64,000 nt of DNA from Streptomyces antibioticus. Its GTDB lineage: Bacteria; Actinomycetota; Actinomycetes; Streptomycetales; Streptomycetaceae. Both the position numbers and the translations under genes were made by a program. Positions within the stretch are counted from its first letter, which is position 1; each line of letters begins with the position of its first letter. The stretch is taken from NCBI RefSeq assembly GCF_002019855.1, contig NZ_CM007717.1, positions 7,077,750 to 7,141,749 of the forward strand, given 5' to 3'. The notes beneath the pieces are model-generated. The model was not told the DNA's origin. It made no database searches and saw only the letters and a list, made by a program, of their open reading frames with translations. Of this stretch, positions 1 through 7,725 are shown piece by piece.

Positions 1-41
1 TGCCACACTGGTGGTTCGCGTCGGGTAGCGCCCGGCACCAC

Positions 42-82
42 GAAGACCCCGCCGGTTCCGTCCCCCGTCCGGCGGGGTCTTC
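42..82. terminator. Intrinsic terminator-like hairpin
   Basis: GAAGACCCCGCCGG pairs perfectly with CCGGCGGGGTCTTC across a 13-nt loop. No long U tract follows, as is common in Streptomyces. It would end a transcript entering from the left, or shield the lipoprotein gene that follows. Confidence 0.7.
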
Positions 83-150
83 GCCATTCCCGGGCCGGCA
101 TGTCGGCGCCCGGCGCTACGATCCGCCCACGAACCGTCCTTGGGGGGACC

Positions 151-435
151 ATGCGCCGCACCACCACCATCCTGCTCGCCACGCTGCTGCTCGCCGGGGC
201 CGCGGTCGGCTGCTCGTCGGAGAAGTCGTATGACGAGGTCGTCGCCGACTGCACGCAGGCCCTGAAGGATCGGGCCGACGGCGACAAGGCCAAGCCGGAC
301 GCGTGCGAGGATGTGAAGAAGGACGACTACACGGCGCTGCTGATGTCGCAGGTCCTGGATGACAACGGGTGGACGGACGAGAACGGGGACGTCGACATGG
401 GGAAGATCCTGGAGGACTCCACGTCCACGCCCTGA
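151..435 (+). CDS. Small prophage lipoprotein
   Basis: This 94-residue protein begins with a short basic N-terminus, a hydrophobic stretch and a lipobox ending AAVGC, so it should be exported and lipid-anchored on the outer face of the membrane. The mature part is charged (Asp/Lys-rich) and matches no family I recognise. The ATG at 151 is preferred to an upstream ATG at 100 because a GGGGGG ribosome site lies just before it and the signal peptide starts there. Prophage-encoded lipoproteins often alter superinfection, but no function can be assigned. It is flanked by hairpins on both sides and so is probably a single-gene transcript. Confidence 0.75.
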   Translation: MRRTTTILLATLLLAGAAVGCSSEKSYDEVVADCTQALKDRADGDKAKPDACEDVKKDDYTALLMSQVLDDNGWTDENGDVDMGKILEDSTSTP

Positions 436-449
436 ACCCGCACGCGAGA

Positions 450-479
450 GAGGCCCCGCACCGGGATGGGCGGGGCCTC
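450..479. terminator. Bidirectional terminator between convergent genes
   Basis: GAGGCCCCGC pairs with GCGGGGCCTC over a 10-nt loop. It lies between the end of the lipoprotein gene and the end of the minus-strand operon 482-1412, and could serve both. Confidence 0.75.
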
Positions 480-481
480 CG

Positions 482-775
482 TCATGCTCGCTCGTGGTCG
501 TCCGCGAGTTGCAGGCCAGCGCAGGCGCAGAACTCGTCGAGGTCGATGACTCCTGCCCACTTGTCGTCTGTGTCGAAGCTGGCGATGGTCTCGCCCTGAT
601 CGTTGTCCACGGTGCCGCTGCCCCACCGGAAGCGCAGATACAGGTACTTGCCGTCGCTGGTCCACGCGTCCCATTGGGATGGGCAGCCGAAGCATGTTTG
701 TACGCTTCGCGCGAGGACGATCGGCTTGCTCGGGGCCTCCTCGTCAAGCCAGCTTTCCAGGTCTTCCATGCTCAC
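482..775 (-). CDS. Hypothetical prophage protein, acidic
   Basis: A protein of about 97 residues with a CFGCP motif near the N-terminus and CACAG near the C-terminus, possibly a metal site, and many Asp/Glu and Trp. I do not recognise the family. The GTG at 775 overlaps the TGA of the upstream gene by four bases and is preceded by AAGGAGA; an internal ATG at 769 is the alternative. It is the last gene of a three-gene minus-strand operon led by a helix-turn-helix protein. Confidence 0.65.
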   Translation of the reverse strand: MSMEDLESWLDEEAPSKPIVLARSVQTCFGCPSQWDAWTSDGKYLYLRFRWGSGTVDNDQGETIASFDTDDKWAGVIDLDEFCACAGLQLADDHERA

Positions 776-1092
776 GGTGTCTCCTTGGTCTGCCGCACGC
801 CCACCACAGGACGCTCCCGCAGCTCGGCGATCTCCCGGCGCAGGCCCTGGATCGTCCGCACGAACTCCTCCGTCGTGTGCGTGGCCAGGTGGGTACGCAG
901 CGCCCACTCCGTCCGCTCGACCTGCCGTAGGCGAGCCTGGCTCGTAACCGAGCTCATGGCCTCGTTCAGGCCCCTGGCGGACGGGTCGGCGACGATGCCG
1001 TCAAGGTCGGAGAACTTGGGCGGCGGCTGGTCGTAGTGCCAGCCGCATTCCAACGGGCACAGGTAACGGGTCGTGCCCGGGAGCGGGGTCAT
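772..1092 (-). CDS. Hypothetical prophage protein, middle gene of regulator operon
   Basis: A protein of 106 residues with a CPLECGWH motif near the N-terminus that could be half of a zinc site, and a predicted amphipathic helix in the second half (Arg/Glu-rich, ending near PVVGVRQ). Similar small proteins occur in actinobacteriophages, but I cannot name a function. Its ATG overlaps the stop of the upstream HTH gene (ATGA), and its own stop overlaps the next start, so the three genes are translationally coupled. Confidence 0.65.
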   Translation of the reverse strand: MTPLPGTTRYLCPLECGWHYDQPPPKFSDLDGIVADPSARGLNEAMSSVTSQARLRQVERTEWALRTHLATHTTEEFVRTIQGLRREIAELRERPVVGVRQTKETP

Positions 1093-1412
1093 TCGCTGCT
1101 CTCCTCACTGCTGGGTGTAGGCGGAAGCGCTTCTCGCAGCCTCTGAAGAGCTTCAGTCGCGGAGACGAGACGGGGCTCGCCGAGTGGGGCTTTCGGGCCT
1201 TCGGACTCGTCGCGGGTCCGGGAGTCGCCGTTGATACGGATGGCGATGGTGCGGGCGCGCTCGTGGTTCACGCCGGCCCACCCGCCAATCTCGCGGAACG
1301 AGTGCCCGTCGAGGCGGGCGGCGGCGATGTCTGTGTCGAGTGCTTCTTTGGCGCGTTCGACGCTGGTGGCGCGGCAGCCGAGTTGCTTCTCCCAGTCGGT
1401 CATGTCGGCCAT
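1089..1412 (-). CDS. Helix-turn-helix DNA-binding protein
   Basis: This 107-residue protein has a central helix-turn-helix pattern around residues 36-60 (SFREIG then GVNHERARTIAIRI), similar to the sigma-region-4-like HTH of small phage regulators. The C-terminal third is Pro/Glu/Ser-rich and probably disordered. Its start lies just beside a cluster of GTCTA-n5-TAGAC palindromes at 1436-1509, so it is the simplest candidate to bind them and control its own operon and the divergent gene at 1532. That assignment is inference from position only. Confidence 0.65.
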   Translation of the reverse strand: MADMTDWEKQLGCRATSVERAKEALDTDIAAARLDGHSFREIGGWAGVNHERARTIAIRINGDSRTRDESEGPKAPLGEPRLVSATEALQRLREALPPTPSSEESSE

Positions 1413-1435
1413 GGTCTCACGGGCGCCGTCTGATT

Positions 1436-1509
1436 CCTAGACAGGATGCGTCTAGGAAGTAGACAAGCGGCCCCGGCTCTGCCATGCTCTAAGTGTCTAG
1501 AAAATAGAC
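1436..1509. promoter_or_regulatory. Operator cluster GTCTA-n5-TAGAC in divergent promoter region
   Basis: Two 15-bp palindromes, GTCTAGGAAGTAGAC (1450-1464) and GTCTAGAAAATAGAC (1495-1509), share the half-site GTCTA/TAGAC with a 5-nt spacer and start 45 bp apart. A third half-site, TAGAC at 1438-1442, pairs with GTCTA at 1450 to make a wider palindrome with a 7-nt spacer. They sit between divergent genes (1412 minus, 1532 plus). This is the layout expected for a dimeric repressor controlling both promoters. Confidence 0.75.
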
Positions 1510-1531
1510 AGCATCGACCAAGGGGGCCGAG

Positions 1532-1930
1532 ATGATCGCCAGCAACCGCACCGCCCGCAACACGCGCCGCCAGCGCACCCTCCGCGCCGCAGCCACCACC
1601 ACCAAGGCCCTCGGCTACCGCACCCTCTCCGGCACCATCGCCACCCACGTCGAAGCCGGCCGCCTCATCCGCACCGGCGACTTCCTCGACCGCGTCGGCG
1701 GCAGCGACCTCCCCGACGGACAGCAGTCCTGGTTCGGCCGCCACGTCGCCAAGGCCTACCGCAAGGCGCACGGCGGCGACGCGGTCCGCGTCTGGGCTCA
1801 GCACCGCACCACCGGCAAGTGGATCCACGTCCTCGTCTACGGCCCCATCGACCCCGCCCTGTACGCCGGCCTCCGCACCTACAAGGCCACCCGCCACCTC
1901 CTCCCCGCCCTCTTCACGGAGGCCGCCTAG
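1532..1930 (+). CDS. Hypothetical basic prophage protein
   Basis: A 132-residue protein with a strongly basic N-terminus (Arg/Thr-rich first 25 residues). The middle region contains WFGRHVAKAYRKAH and the end is a compact hydrophobic C-terminus. No family recognised. The ribosome site AAGGGGG lies 5 nt before the ATG. It is transcribed away from the GTCTA-n5-TAGAC operators that lie directly upstream, so it is probably repressed or switched together with the divergent HTH operon. Confidence 0.65.
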   Translation: MIASNRTARNTRRQRTLRAAATTTKALGYRTLSGTIATHVEAGRLIRTGDFLDRVGGSDLPDGQQSWFGRHVAKAYRKAHGGDAVRVWAQHRTTGKWIHVLVYGPIDPALYAGLRTYKATRHLLPALFTEAA

Positions 1931-2032
1931 ACCAACTTCACGGCGCACCAGACGAACCAGACCGCCAGCCAGACCCGCAAGGAGCCGTCCACGCACGCTG
2001 AAGTCGAAGCGGTCCTGCGGGGCTGGACCCCT

Positions 2033-2494
2033 GTGGCGGTAGCCCTTCCGGATGGAACCAGTCTCACTGCGAACGTTCGTGACTTGCGCCGCCTGTTGGA
2101 CAAGGTCGCGATCGACGAGAAGGGTTGTTGGCGCTGGACCGGCTTCATCAGCCATAAGGGCTATGGCCGATTCCGCTTCGCCAGCAAGGTCGGCCACGCC
2201 CACCGCTTTGCCTACATGGCGCTCGTCGGCCCGATCGGCGACGGACTGGAGATCGACCACCGGTGCCGCGTGCGTGACTGTGTCAACCCGCAGCACCTCG
2301 AAGCGGTATCCCACGTCGAGAACCTCAAGCGCAGGCACCCGAACGGCGAGCAGACCCACTGCAAGAACGGCCACGAGTTCACCCCGGAAAACACCTACCG
2401 ACGCCCGAACGGCACGCGGCTCTGCCGCACCTGCAAGAACGCGGAGAAGGCGCGTTATCGCGCCCGTGCTGCGTCACGGGAAGCCGACCGATGA
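2033..2494 (+). CDS. HNH endonuclease (homing-type, HNH_3)
   Basis: A protein of 153 residues. The HNH core is visible at residues 74-89 (EIDHRC..., CVNPQHLE), with the catalytic His in IDH and the metal-binding Asn and His of NPQHL. A C-terminal CxxGH...CxxC unit (residues ~105-140) is the zinc knuckle common in phage HNH proteins. HNH nucleases next to terminase genes assist DNA packaging in several phages, but this one is about 1.4 kb from the terminase and has free-standing homing-endonuclease features, so mobility is equally likely. The GTG start at 2033 is chosen because the frame closes upstream and no ATG fits. Confidence 0.85.
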   Translation: MAVALPDGTSLTANVRDLRRLLDKVAIDEKGCWRWTGFISHKGYGRFRFASKVGHAHRFAYMALVGPIGDGLEIDHRCRVRDCVNPQHLEAVSHVENLKRRHPNGEQTHCKNGHEFTPENTYRRPNGTRLCRTCKNAEKARYRARAASREADR

Positions 2495-2592
2495 CCGCCG
2501 CCCACGGCCTCGCCACTGTGACGGTGCTGTACCCCGTCGACTGCCCCGCCACCACCCGCGTCGCCCTCCTCGCCGACGCCCTCACCGCCTAG
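2491..2592 (+). CDS. Small ORF coupled to HNH gene
   Basis: A 33-codon frame starts with ATG overlapping the HNH stop codon (ATGA) and ends TAG, eight bases before the next ATG, with GGAGCC between. The predicted peptide has a TVTVLYPVDCPA core and Leu/Ala-rich end. Its overlaps and the spacing argue for a translated gene or a coupling leader. No function known. Confidence 0.5.
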   Translation: MTAAHGLATVTVLYPVDCPATTRVALLADALTA

Positions 2593-2600
2593 GAGCCGCC

Positions 2601-2816
2601 ATGCCCGCCGCGTTCACCCCCGCCCCCTCCGGCTTCGTCGTCACCCGTCTCCTGGACGACGGCCGCATCCTCACCGAAGGCTTCGTGTTCTCCCCGGAGC
2701 CGTTCGACGGGGGCGGACCCAGCCACGAGATCGCCTATTCCTGGATCGACGACACCGAGACGGAGGCCGCCGCCACCGTCGCCGAGTTCGTCAACAACCT
2801 CACCCCGGCCGCCTAG
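2601..2816 (+). CDS. Hypothetical small prophage protein
   Basis: A protein of 71 residues, acidic, with the pattern VVTRLLDDGRILTEGF followed by an Asp/Thr-rich segment and an Ala-rich helix. It starts at an ATG after TAGGAGCCGCC and is followed nine bases later by the next ATG, with the same spacing element (TAGGAGCCCGCC). It therefore belongs to a short operon with 2033-3050. Function unknown. Confidence 0.6.
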   Translation: MPAAFTPAPSGFVVTRLLDDGRILTEGFVFSPEPFDGGGPSHEIAYSWIDDTETEAAATVAEFVNNLTPAA

Positions 2817-2825
2817 GAGCCCGCC

Positions 2826-3050
2826 ATGACCACTGTCCTCCAGATCCCCACCCCCCACGGCCACACCGTCAACATCACCGCCGCCGACACCTACCTGCCC
2901 TACACGTGGACATGCACCGGCGGCCACACCAGCCGGCACGGGTACGCGTCCCTGCCCTTCGCCCGCCGCGACGCCCAAACCCACGCCGACACCTGCCAGC
3001 CCACCCCAAGCGACCCCGCCTCCCGTGTCGGCAACCCGCCGACCGCCTGA
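2826..3050 (+). CDS. Small putative zinc-finger protein
   Basis: A 74-residue protein with one Cys/His set (WTCTGGH ... HADTC) spaced as in single zinc fingers of actinophage proteins. The C-terminus is Pro/Ser-rich. It has the ribosome site TAGGAGCC and is the last gene before a strong hairpin at 3065. It might bind nucleic acid, but this rests on the Cys/His pattern alone. Confidence 0.6.
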   Translation: MTTVLQIPTPHGHTVNITAADTYLPYTWTCTGGHTSRHGYASLPFARRDAQTHADTCQPTPSDPASRVGNPPTA

Positions 3051-3064
3051 CCTGCCGCACGCCA

Positions 3065-3106
3065 GAGGGCCCCGCCCCGGACGCCGCCATCCGGAACGGG
3101 GCCCTC
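3065..3106 (+). terminator. Intrinsic terminator
   Basis: GAGGGCCCCG and CGGGGCCCTC form a perfect 10-bp stem, and an inner CCGGA/TCCGG pair extends the fold. It follows the four-gene operon 2033-3050. Confidence 0.75.
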
Positions 3107-3217
3107 ACGCATGGGCTGCTCGCTCAATCCGGTCACGACACCGTCACAACCGGCACGCGCCGACCTGCACCGCGTCTACGCTCCCCGCCACCACAACCCG
3201 CACCAACAGGGGAACGC

Positions 3218-3553
3218 ATGACACCATCCACCAGACGCCCCATGTACCCACACCCCTGGCAACGCTGGGCCTGGGCCAGCATCCCAGCCATCAGCCTCAC
3301 CGCGTTCACCTTCGTCCCGTTCATCATCGCCTGGCGTCGAGGCGTCGTCGGATGGCGAACCCTCGCGATCTACACAATCCTCAGCGGCCTCACCATCGCA
3401 GGCGCGGCCACCGAACTTGATATCCGGCAATGGGGCACCTTCTGGCGGGAAGTCATCCGCTACACAGGCTGGGCCTACCTGATTGCCGGGGTCGTTCACC
3501 TTGCTCTGCTGGACTGGCCGAGCAGGGGCCGGCACGAGACGGCGAAGGGGTAG
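3218..3553 (+). CDS. Small membrane protein
   Basis: A 111-residue protein with about three hydrophobic segments: residues ~22-42 (IPAISLTAFTFVPFIIAW), ~48-66 and ~85-100. A basic N-terminus suggests the N-in orientation. The ATG at 3218 is preceded by AGGGGAA. It lies between two terminators and so is probably transcribed alone. Prophage membrane proteins of this size include superinfection-exclusion factors, but no homology was recognised. Confidence 0.65.
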   Translation: MTPSTRRPMYPHPWQRWAWASIPAISLTAFTFVPFIIAWRRGVVGWRTLAIYTILSGLTIAGAATELDIRQWGTFWREVIRYTGWAYLIAGVVHLALLDWPSRGRHETAKG

Positions 3554-3570
3554 GCGTCTCTGGAAACGTC

Positions 3571-3610
3571 AGGGCCCCGGAATGCGCCGCCACAGCCACC
3601 CCGGGGCCCC
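3571..3610. terminator. Bidirectional terminator
   Basis: GGGCCCCGG pairs with CCGGGGCCC across about 20 nt. It lies between the convergent genes 3218-3553 and 3626-3823. Confidence 0.7.
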
Positions 3611-3625
3611 ACCCCACCCGCCACC

Positions 3626-3823
3626 TCAGCGGCGCCTACGAGCCTGTACTTGCCGTGTGCGGGCTGCCTTGCGGGCCATGGTGCTGCGGCCGGCTCGGGT
3701 GATCCCGGCGTTCGCGATGCGGGCCGCCTTCGACTTCGAGGCGCCTTGTCGGCGCAGGGCGCGGTACGCGGATTGGCGCGCCTTGTAGACGAAGCCTGCG
3801 CGGCCTCCTCGGTCGGACGCCAT
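3626..3823 (-). CDS. Small very basic prophage protein
   Basis: About 65 residues, a third of them Arg/Lys, with the central motif SKSKAARIANAGITRAGR and an Arg-rich end. Small proteins with the KSKAARIAN motif are frequent in Streptomyces phages next to the terminase, and a nucleic-acid-binding role is likely. Start codons at 3823, 3829 and 3853 are all possible. 3823 is preferred because the 3853 start would overlap the conserved box at 3841-3857, which should be promoter DNA. Confidence 0.6.
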   Translation of the reverse strand: MASDRGGRAGFVYKARQSAYRALRRQGASKSKAARIANAGITRAGRSTMARKAARTRQVQARRRR

Positions 3824-3840
3824 CCCCATCACCCCACTCG

Positions 3841-3888
3841 GGTAACGAATCAAAGTCTCAAGCCTGCCGTAACCTACGATTCAAAGGT
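3841..3888. promoter_or_regulatory. Paired late-operon boxes (divergent), 31 bp apart
   Basis: Box 1 (3841-3857, GGTAACGAATCAAAGTC) and box 2 (3872-3888, ACCTACGATTCAAAGGT) both contain CGAWTCAAAG, and their equivalent positions are exactly 31 bp apart. Box 2 ends 24 bp before the small terminase ATG. Box 1 faces the divergent gene 3626-3823. The same arrangement recurs at 34581-34628, and a close copy of box 2 lies at 6143-6159, also ending 24 bp before its start codon. Confidence 0.7.
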
Positions 3889-3912
3889 ACAGGCTGGCGG
3901 GAGGCATCTACC

Positions 3913-4527
3913 ATGGGCAGACCAGGCAACCCCAACAACGACGACCGATCCGGCAACGGACGCTTCGTCCCCAGCCTTCGAACCGCAGAACGCCGTGCCG
4001 CAGCCGCCCGCCTCCGCCTCGAAGGCCACACCACCGCCCAAATCGCCGCCATGCCCGAACTCGGCTTCACGAGCGCCCAAGCCGTCAACGAAGCCCTCCG
4101 CGCCGTCCGCGAAGCCGCCATCCGCGAACCCGGCGAAGAACTCATCCGGATCGAGCTGGAGCGCCTCGACGCCCAACTCCTCCGCCTCAACGGCCTCGAA
4201 GCGAAAGCCCGCGAGGTTCTCGACGCCCGCCACATCGTCGTCAACAACGGCAAGGTCATCTACAACCCCGCCACCGATGCGCCGATGGAGGACGACACCC
4301 CCGTCCTCCAAGCCATCGACCGACTGGTGAAGATCGAGGACGCGAGGAACAGGAACGCCGAGAGGCGCGCCAAGCTCACCGGCATCGAAGCCGCCGTGAA
4401 GGTCGACGCCACTGTCCACGAAGTCACCCAGCAGGACATCGCCCTGCAGGAGATGGTTGCTGAGATGCGCGCCAGGAACGCCAGCGTCGTTGACCATCTG
4501 CGCGCCGAGCGGGAACGGGGCGAGTGA
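3913..4527 (+). CDS. terS: Terminase small subunit
   Basis: A protein of 204 residues. The N-terminal third carries an HTH-like segment (HTTAQIAAM...TSAQAVNEALRAV, residues ~38-62) as in phage small terminases that recognise the packaging site. Long helices then follow (residues ~75-130), a typical oligomerisation region. It directly precedes the large terminase and overlaps its start by four bases. It has the ribosome site GGGAGG. The identification rests on domain order and synteny; the sequence family itself is variable. Confidence 0.8.
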   Translation: MGRPGNPNNDDRSGNGRFVPSLRTAERRAAAARLRLEGHTTAQIAAMPELGFTSAQAVNEALRAVREAAIREPGEELIRIELERLDAQLLRLNGLEAKAREVLDARHIVVNNGKVIYNPATDAPMEDDTPVLQAIDRLVKIEDARNRNAERRAKLTGIEAAVKVDATVHEVTQQDIALQEMVAEMRARNASVVDHLRAERERGE

Positions 4528-6104
4528 CCACCGCTGTCGGCCGGACGCGCATCACCGACCCCTACGATCCGGCCGCGAACGCCGAGACGTTCGACTTCCC
4601 TGCTTGGGTTGGTGGCATCGACGCGCGCCTCCTCGACGGCACCCCCGAATACCGCGACGCCCGTATTGAGGCCACCAAATACGACCCGTTGCTCTTCGCT
4701 GTCCTGTACTGCCTGCACCACCTACGCAGCCCCGAAGGTGACATCACCTTCGCCGACGCCCACCTCAAATGGGTCCGTCTCGCCCGCCACTGGGCAATCC
4801 CACCGCGCGCGCCCATGGAGCAGCGCGACGCGTTCCTCGCCCCCCGGGACACCGGCAAGTCGACATGGATGCTGTTCATCCTCCCGCTGTGGGCGGCCGC
4901 GCACGGGCACGTCAAGTTCGCCGCGGTCTTCGCCGACTCCGGGCCGCAGGCCGAACTCCACCTCGCCACCTTCCGCAAAGAGGTCGACGGCAACACCGCG
5001 CTGCGCCGCGACTTCCCGGAACTGTGCACCGCGGGGCGTCGGCCGTCCGGGTCGGCCGAGTCCGATGCGAAGCACATGGTCATCCGGGCGAACGGCTTCA
5101 TCTTCGCCGCCAAGGGAATCGACGCTTCCAGCCTCGGCATGAAGGTCGGCCAACTGCGCCCCGACCTGCTACTGCTCGACGATGTGGAGCCGGACGAGTC
5201 GTCGTACTCCGCCTATCTGGCAGGGAAACGGCTGAAGACGGTCACGGACGCGATCCTGCCGCTCAACATCTACGCCCGCGTCGTCTTGTCGGGCACGGTC
5301 ACGCTCCCCGGAAGCGTCACGCACCAACTGGTGAAGTGGGGCAAGGGCGAGCGGGGCGAGATGAACGCGTGGGTGGGCGAGCAGCAGTTCCGCGTCCACC
5401 ACCACCTGCCGATCATCCGCGACGACCACGGCAGCGAACGATCGATGTGGCCGGCGAAGTGGCCCCTCGCCTATCTGAAGAAGATCGAACACACCCGCAG
5501 CTACCGGAAGAACTACCTCAACGACCCCATGGCCGCAGACGGCGCCTACTGGTCGGAGAGCGACTTCACTTACGGCACCTTTCCAACCGCCCGCACCTAC
5601 CTGTCCGTCGACGGCGCCGTCACCACAAAGAAGACCAGCGACTTCACTGGCCTGTCCGTCGTGAGCTGGGCGCCGGCCAGCGACGCGCAGCCAGCGCGCT
5701 GTCTGGTGAAGTTCGCGCAGGCCGTCAAGCTCAAGGGCAAGCCGTTGCGCGCCCGGATCCTGCAGATCCTGGAGAGCTTCCCCGAAATTGGCGCAATCCT
5801 CGTCGAGTCGAACCAGGGGGGCGACCTGTGGCTTGAGGTGCTCCATGACCTGCCCGTCAAAGTCGTCACCTTCTCCAACAGCGAGAAGAAGGAGACGCGC
5901 GCGGAGCGCCTCCTCAATCTGTATCAGCTGATCCCGACGCGGGTGATGCACGCGGAGCCGCTGCCTGCGCTTGAGGAGCAGATGGTGGCATTCCCGAAGG
6001 CGCCGAACGATGACCTCGTCGATACGGTCGGCAACGCTGTCCTGCGGTTCCTGAAGCCGCCGATGCGGAAGAAGCTTTCGACGCGGTCCGTGAGCCCCAG
6101 ATGA
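4524..6104 (+). CDS. terL: Terminase large subunit
   Basis: At 526 residues it has the usual length for an ATPase-nuclease packaging motor. The Walker A-like loop is APRDTGKST (residues 106-114), a deviant form common in phage terminases. Walker B is LLLLDDVEPDE (~213-223). The RNase H-like nuclease domain begins near YLSVDGAV (~355), with further acidic positions in ILVES and in DDLVDTVGNAV near the end. It docks on the portal and pumps DNA into the prohead. Its GTG start overlaps the small subunit stop (GTGA). A late-box element follows the gene before the portal. Confidence 0.93.
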   Translation: MTTAVGRTRITDPYDPAANAETFDFPAWVGGIDARLLDGTPEYRDARIEATKYDPLLFAVLYCLHHLRSPEGDITFADAHLKWVRLARHWAIPPRAPMEQRDAFLAPRDTGKSTWMLFILPLWAAAHGHVKFAAVFADSGPQAELHLATFRKEVDGNTALRRDFPELCTAGRRPSGSAESDAKHMVIRANGFIFAAKGIDASSLGMKVGQLRPDLLLLDDVEPDESSYSAYLAGKRLKTVTDAILPLNIYARVVLSGTVTLPGSVTHQLVKWGKGERGEMNAWVGEQQFRVHHHLPIIRDDHGSERSMWPAKWPLAYLKKIEHTRSYRKNYLNDPMAADGAYWSESDFTYGTFPTARTYLSVDGAVTTKKTSDFTGLSVVSWAPASDAQPARCLVKFAQAVKLKGKPLRARILQILESFPEIGAILVESNQGGDLWLEVLHDLPVKVVTFSNSEKKETRAERLLNLYQLIPTRVMHAEPLPALEEQMVAFPKAPNDDLVDTVGNAVLRFLKPPMRKKLSTRSVSPR

Positions 6105-6110
6105 CCTGAC

Positions 6111-6159
6111 ACCTTCACACCTGTCGGCCATTTCATGCCGTAACCTTCGATTCGAAGGT
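6111..6159 (+). promoter_or_regulatory. Late-operon box before portal gene
   Basis: 6143-6159 reads ACCTTCGATTCGAAGGT, a near-perfect palindrome (ACCTTCGA-T-TCGAAGGT). It ends 24 bp before the portal ATG, the same distance as box 2 ahead of the small terminase. The bases GCCGTA precede the box at both sites. An upstream half-like ACCTTC at 6111 lies 32 bp before the box, a weaker partner than at the other two regions. It marks a second start point inside the packaging-head operon. Confidence 0.7.
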
Positions 6160-6183
6160 GTGTCGTGGAGTGGAGGGGTAGGT

Positions 6184-7725
6184 ATGGCCGGTACGCCAGA
6201 TCTCGTCAGTGCCTTCGCCGACCTGTGCGCCGCCCGCCCCGGCTACGCGAAAGCCGAGGCGTACTTCGACGGCGACGTCGACGAGATCTACGCCTCCGAC
6301 AAGGTCGCCCGCCTCCTCGCCAAGTCGAACCTCGACGAACTCGACGAAATCAACTTTGCGCGGATTCCCGTCACCGCCATCACCGACCGCCTCCACATCA
6401 CTTCGATCACCACAGGCGACGACGACGCCGACGAGGACATCAAGGCACTCGTCAAACGGAACCAGCTCGACGAGGAACTCCCCGGCCTCCACACCCGCGC
6501 CTGCTCGCAGGGCGACGCCTACCTCATGGTCTGGCCCACCCTCGACCCGGACGGGAACGTCGCCAACGTCGACATGCTCGTCAACAGCGCCGCCACCGTC
6601 CGCGTGATCTACGACGAGGAGAACCCCCTCCGCAAGAAACTCGCCATCAAGTCCTGGACCAACGGCAGCGGCAAGGACCAGCAGATCCGCGCCGACCTCT
6701 ACTACCCCCACCGCAGCGACGAGGATCCCGCACGGATCGAACGCTGGGTGTGGCAGGGCCGGCACCGCGGCAAGCAGGACAAGTGGCAGCCCTACACCGA
6801 GGACGGACAGGACGCGGTCCTGCCCAACCCGTGGGGCGAGATCCCCTTTTTCCACTACCGCACCGGCCGCCCTTACGGCCGGCCCGAGCACTATGCCGCT
6901 TACGGCGCCCAGTCGATCATCAACAAGCTGGTCGTGTCGCATGCGGCGACGATCGATTTTCAGAGTCTGCCGCAGCGGTATGGGCTGATCGATCCGACGG
7001 TGGATCAGTCGGGGATGCAGGGCGCGGACTTCGACGCCGACTCGCCCTACGACGAGGGCGCCGATCCGGAGAGCCCGGGGAACCCGTCGCAGTTGCGGAA
7101 CGACCCGGGCGAGCTGTGGCTGCTGCAAGGCTTGAAGGGTGTCGGGCAGTTTGAGGCGGCGAACTCGGACACCTACCTGAAGCCGTTCGACCGCTATGTA
7201 AAGGCGATGGCGCAGGTCACGTCCACTCCGTTCTCAGAGTTCGACTCCACCGGCGACGCGATCTCCGGGAAAGCTCGGGTCGAGGCGCGCGCCTCACAGA
7301 CCGCCCGGGTGCAGGCCCGGCAGCGCAGCTTGGGCGCCACCCACGAGGACGCCTTCGAGTTCGCGCTGCGCCTCCTCGGATACGACGACCCCGACGTCAC
7401 CGTGCGCTGGCAGCCCGCCGACTACCGCGACGACACCGAAGGCTGGGCCACCACCAGCGCAAAGATCGACGCCGGTGTGCCCCGCGAACGCGCCCTCATC
7501 GAAGCGGGCTGCCCGCCCGAGCTGGTCGAGGCATGGATGCGCGACCTCGACGACGACGCCGAACTCGCCCGCCGCGCCGACCTCCTCCTGAAGATCGGCA
7601 ACGCCGTACAGGCCCTCGGCACCGGCGTCCAACTCGGCGCCATCGAAGCCACCGACGTCACCAAGATCCTCGACAGCATGCTCGGCGCAGCCACCACTCT
7701 GGGCAGCACCGAGGCCAACCGCTGA
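6184..7725 (+). CDS. Portal protein (SPP1 gp6-like)
   Basis: A protein of 513 residues, the usual portal length. It forms the dodecameric ring at one capsid vertex that binds terminase and connectors. The start region, the IPVTAITDRL segment near residue 60, the central IPFFHYR..PYGRPE motif and the Asp-rich, helical C-terminus fit the SPP1-gp6-like portal family of actinophages. It sits between large terminase and a MuF-like protein, and its stop overlaps the next ATG by one base. It has the ribosome site GGAGGGG. Confidence 0.9.
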   Translation: MAGTPDLVSAFADLCAARPGYAKAEAYFDGDVDEIYASDKVARLLAKSNLDELDEINFARIPVTAITDRLHITSITTGDDDADEDIKALVKRNQLDEELPGLHTRACSQGDAYLMVWPTLDPDGNVANVDMLVNSAATVRVIYDEENPLRKKLAIKSWTNGSGKDQQIRADLYYPHRSDEDPARIERWVWQGRHRGKQDKWQPYTEDGQDAVLPNPWGEIPFFHYRTGRPYGRPEHYAAYGAQSIINKLVVSHAATIDFQSLPQRYGLIDPTVDQSGMQGADFDADSPYDEGADPESPGNPSQLRNDPGELWLLQGLKGVGQFEAANSDTYLKPFDRYVKAMAQVTSTPFSEFDSTGDAISGKARVEARASQTARVQARQRSLGATHEDAFEFALRLLGYDDPDVTVRWQPADYRDDTEGWATTSAKIDAGVPRERALIEAGCPPELVEAWMRDLDDDAELARRADLLLKIGNAVQALGTGVQLGAIEATDVTKILDSMLGAATTLGSTEANR

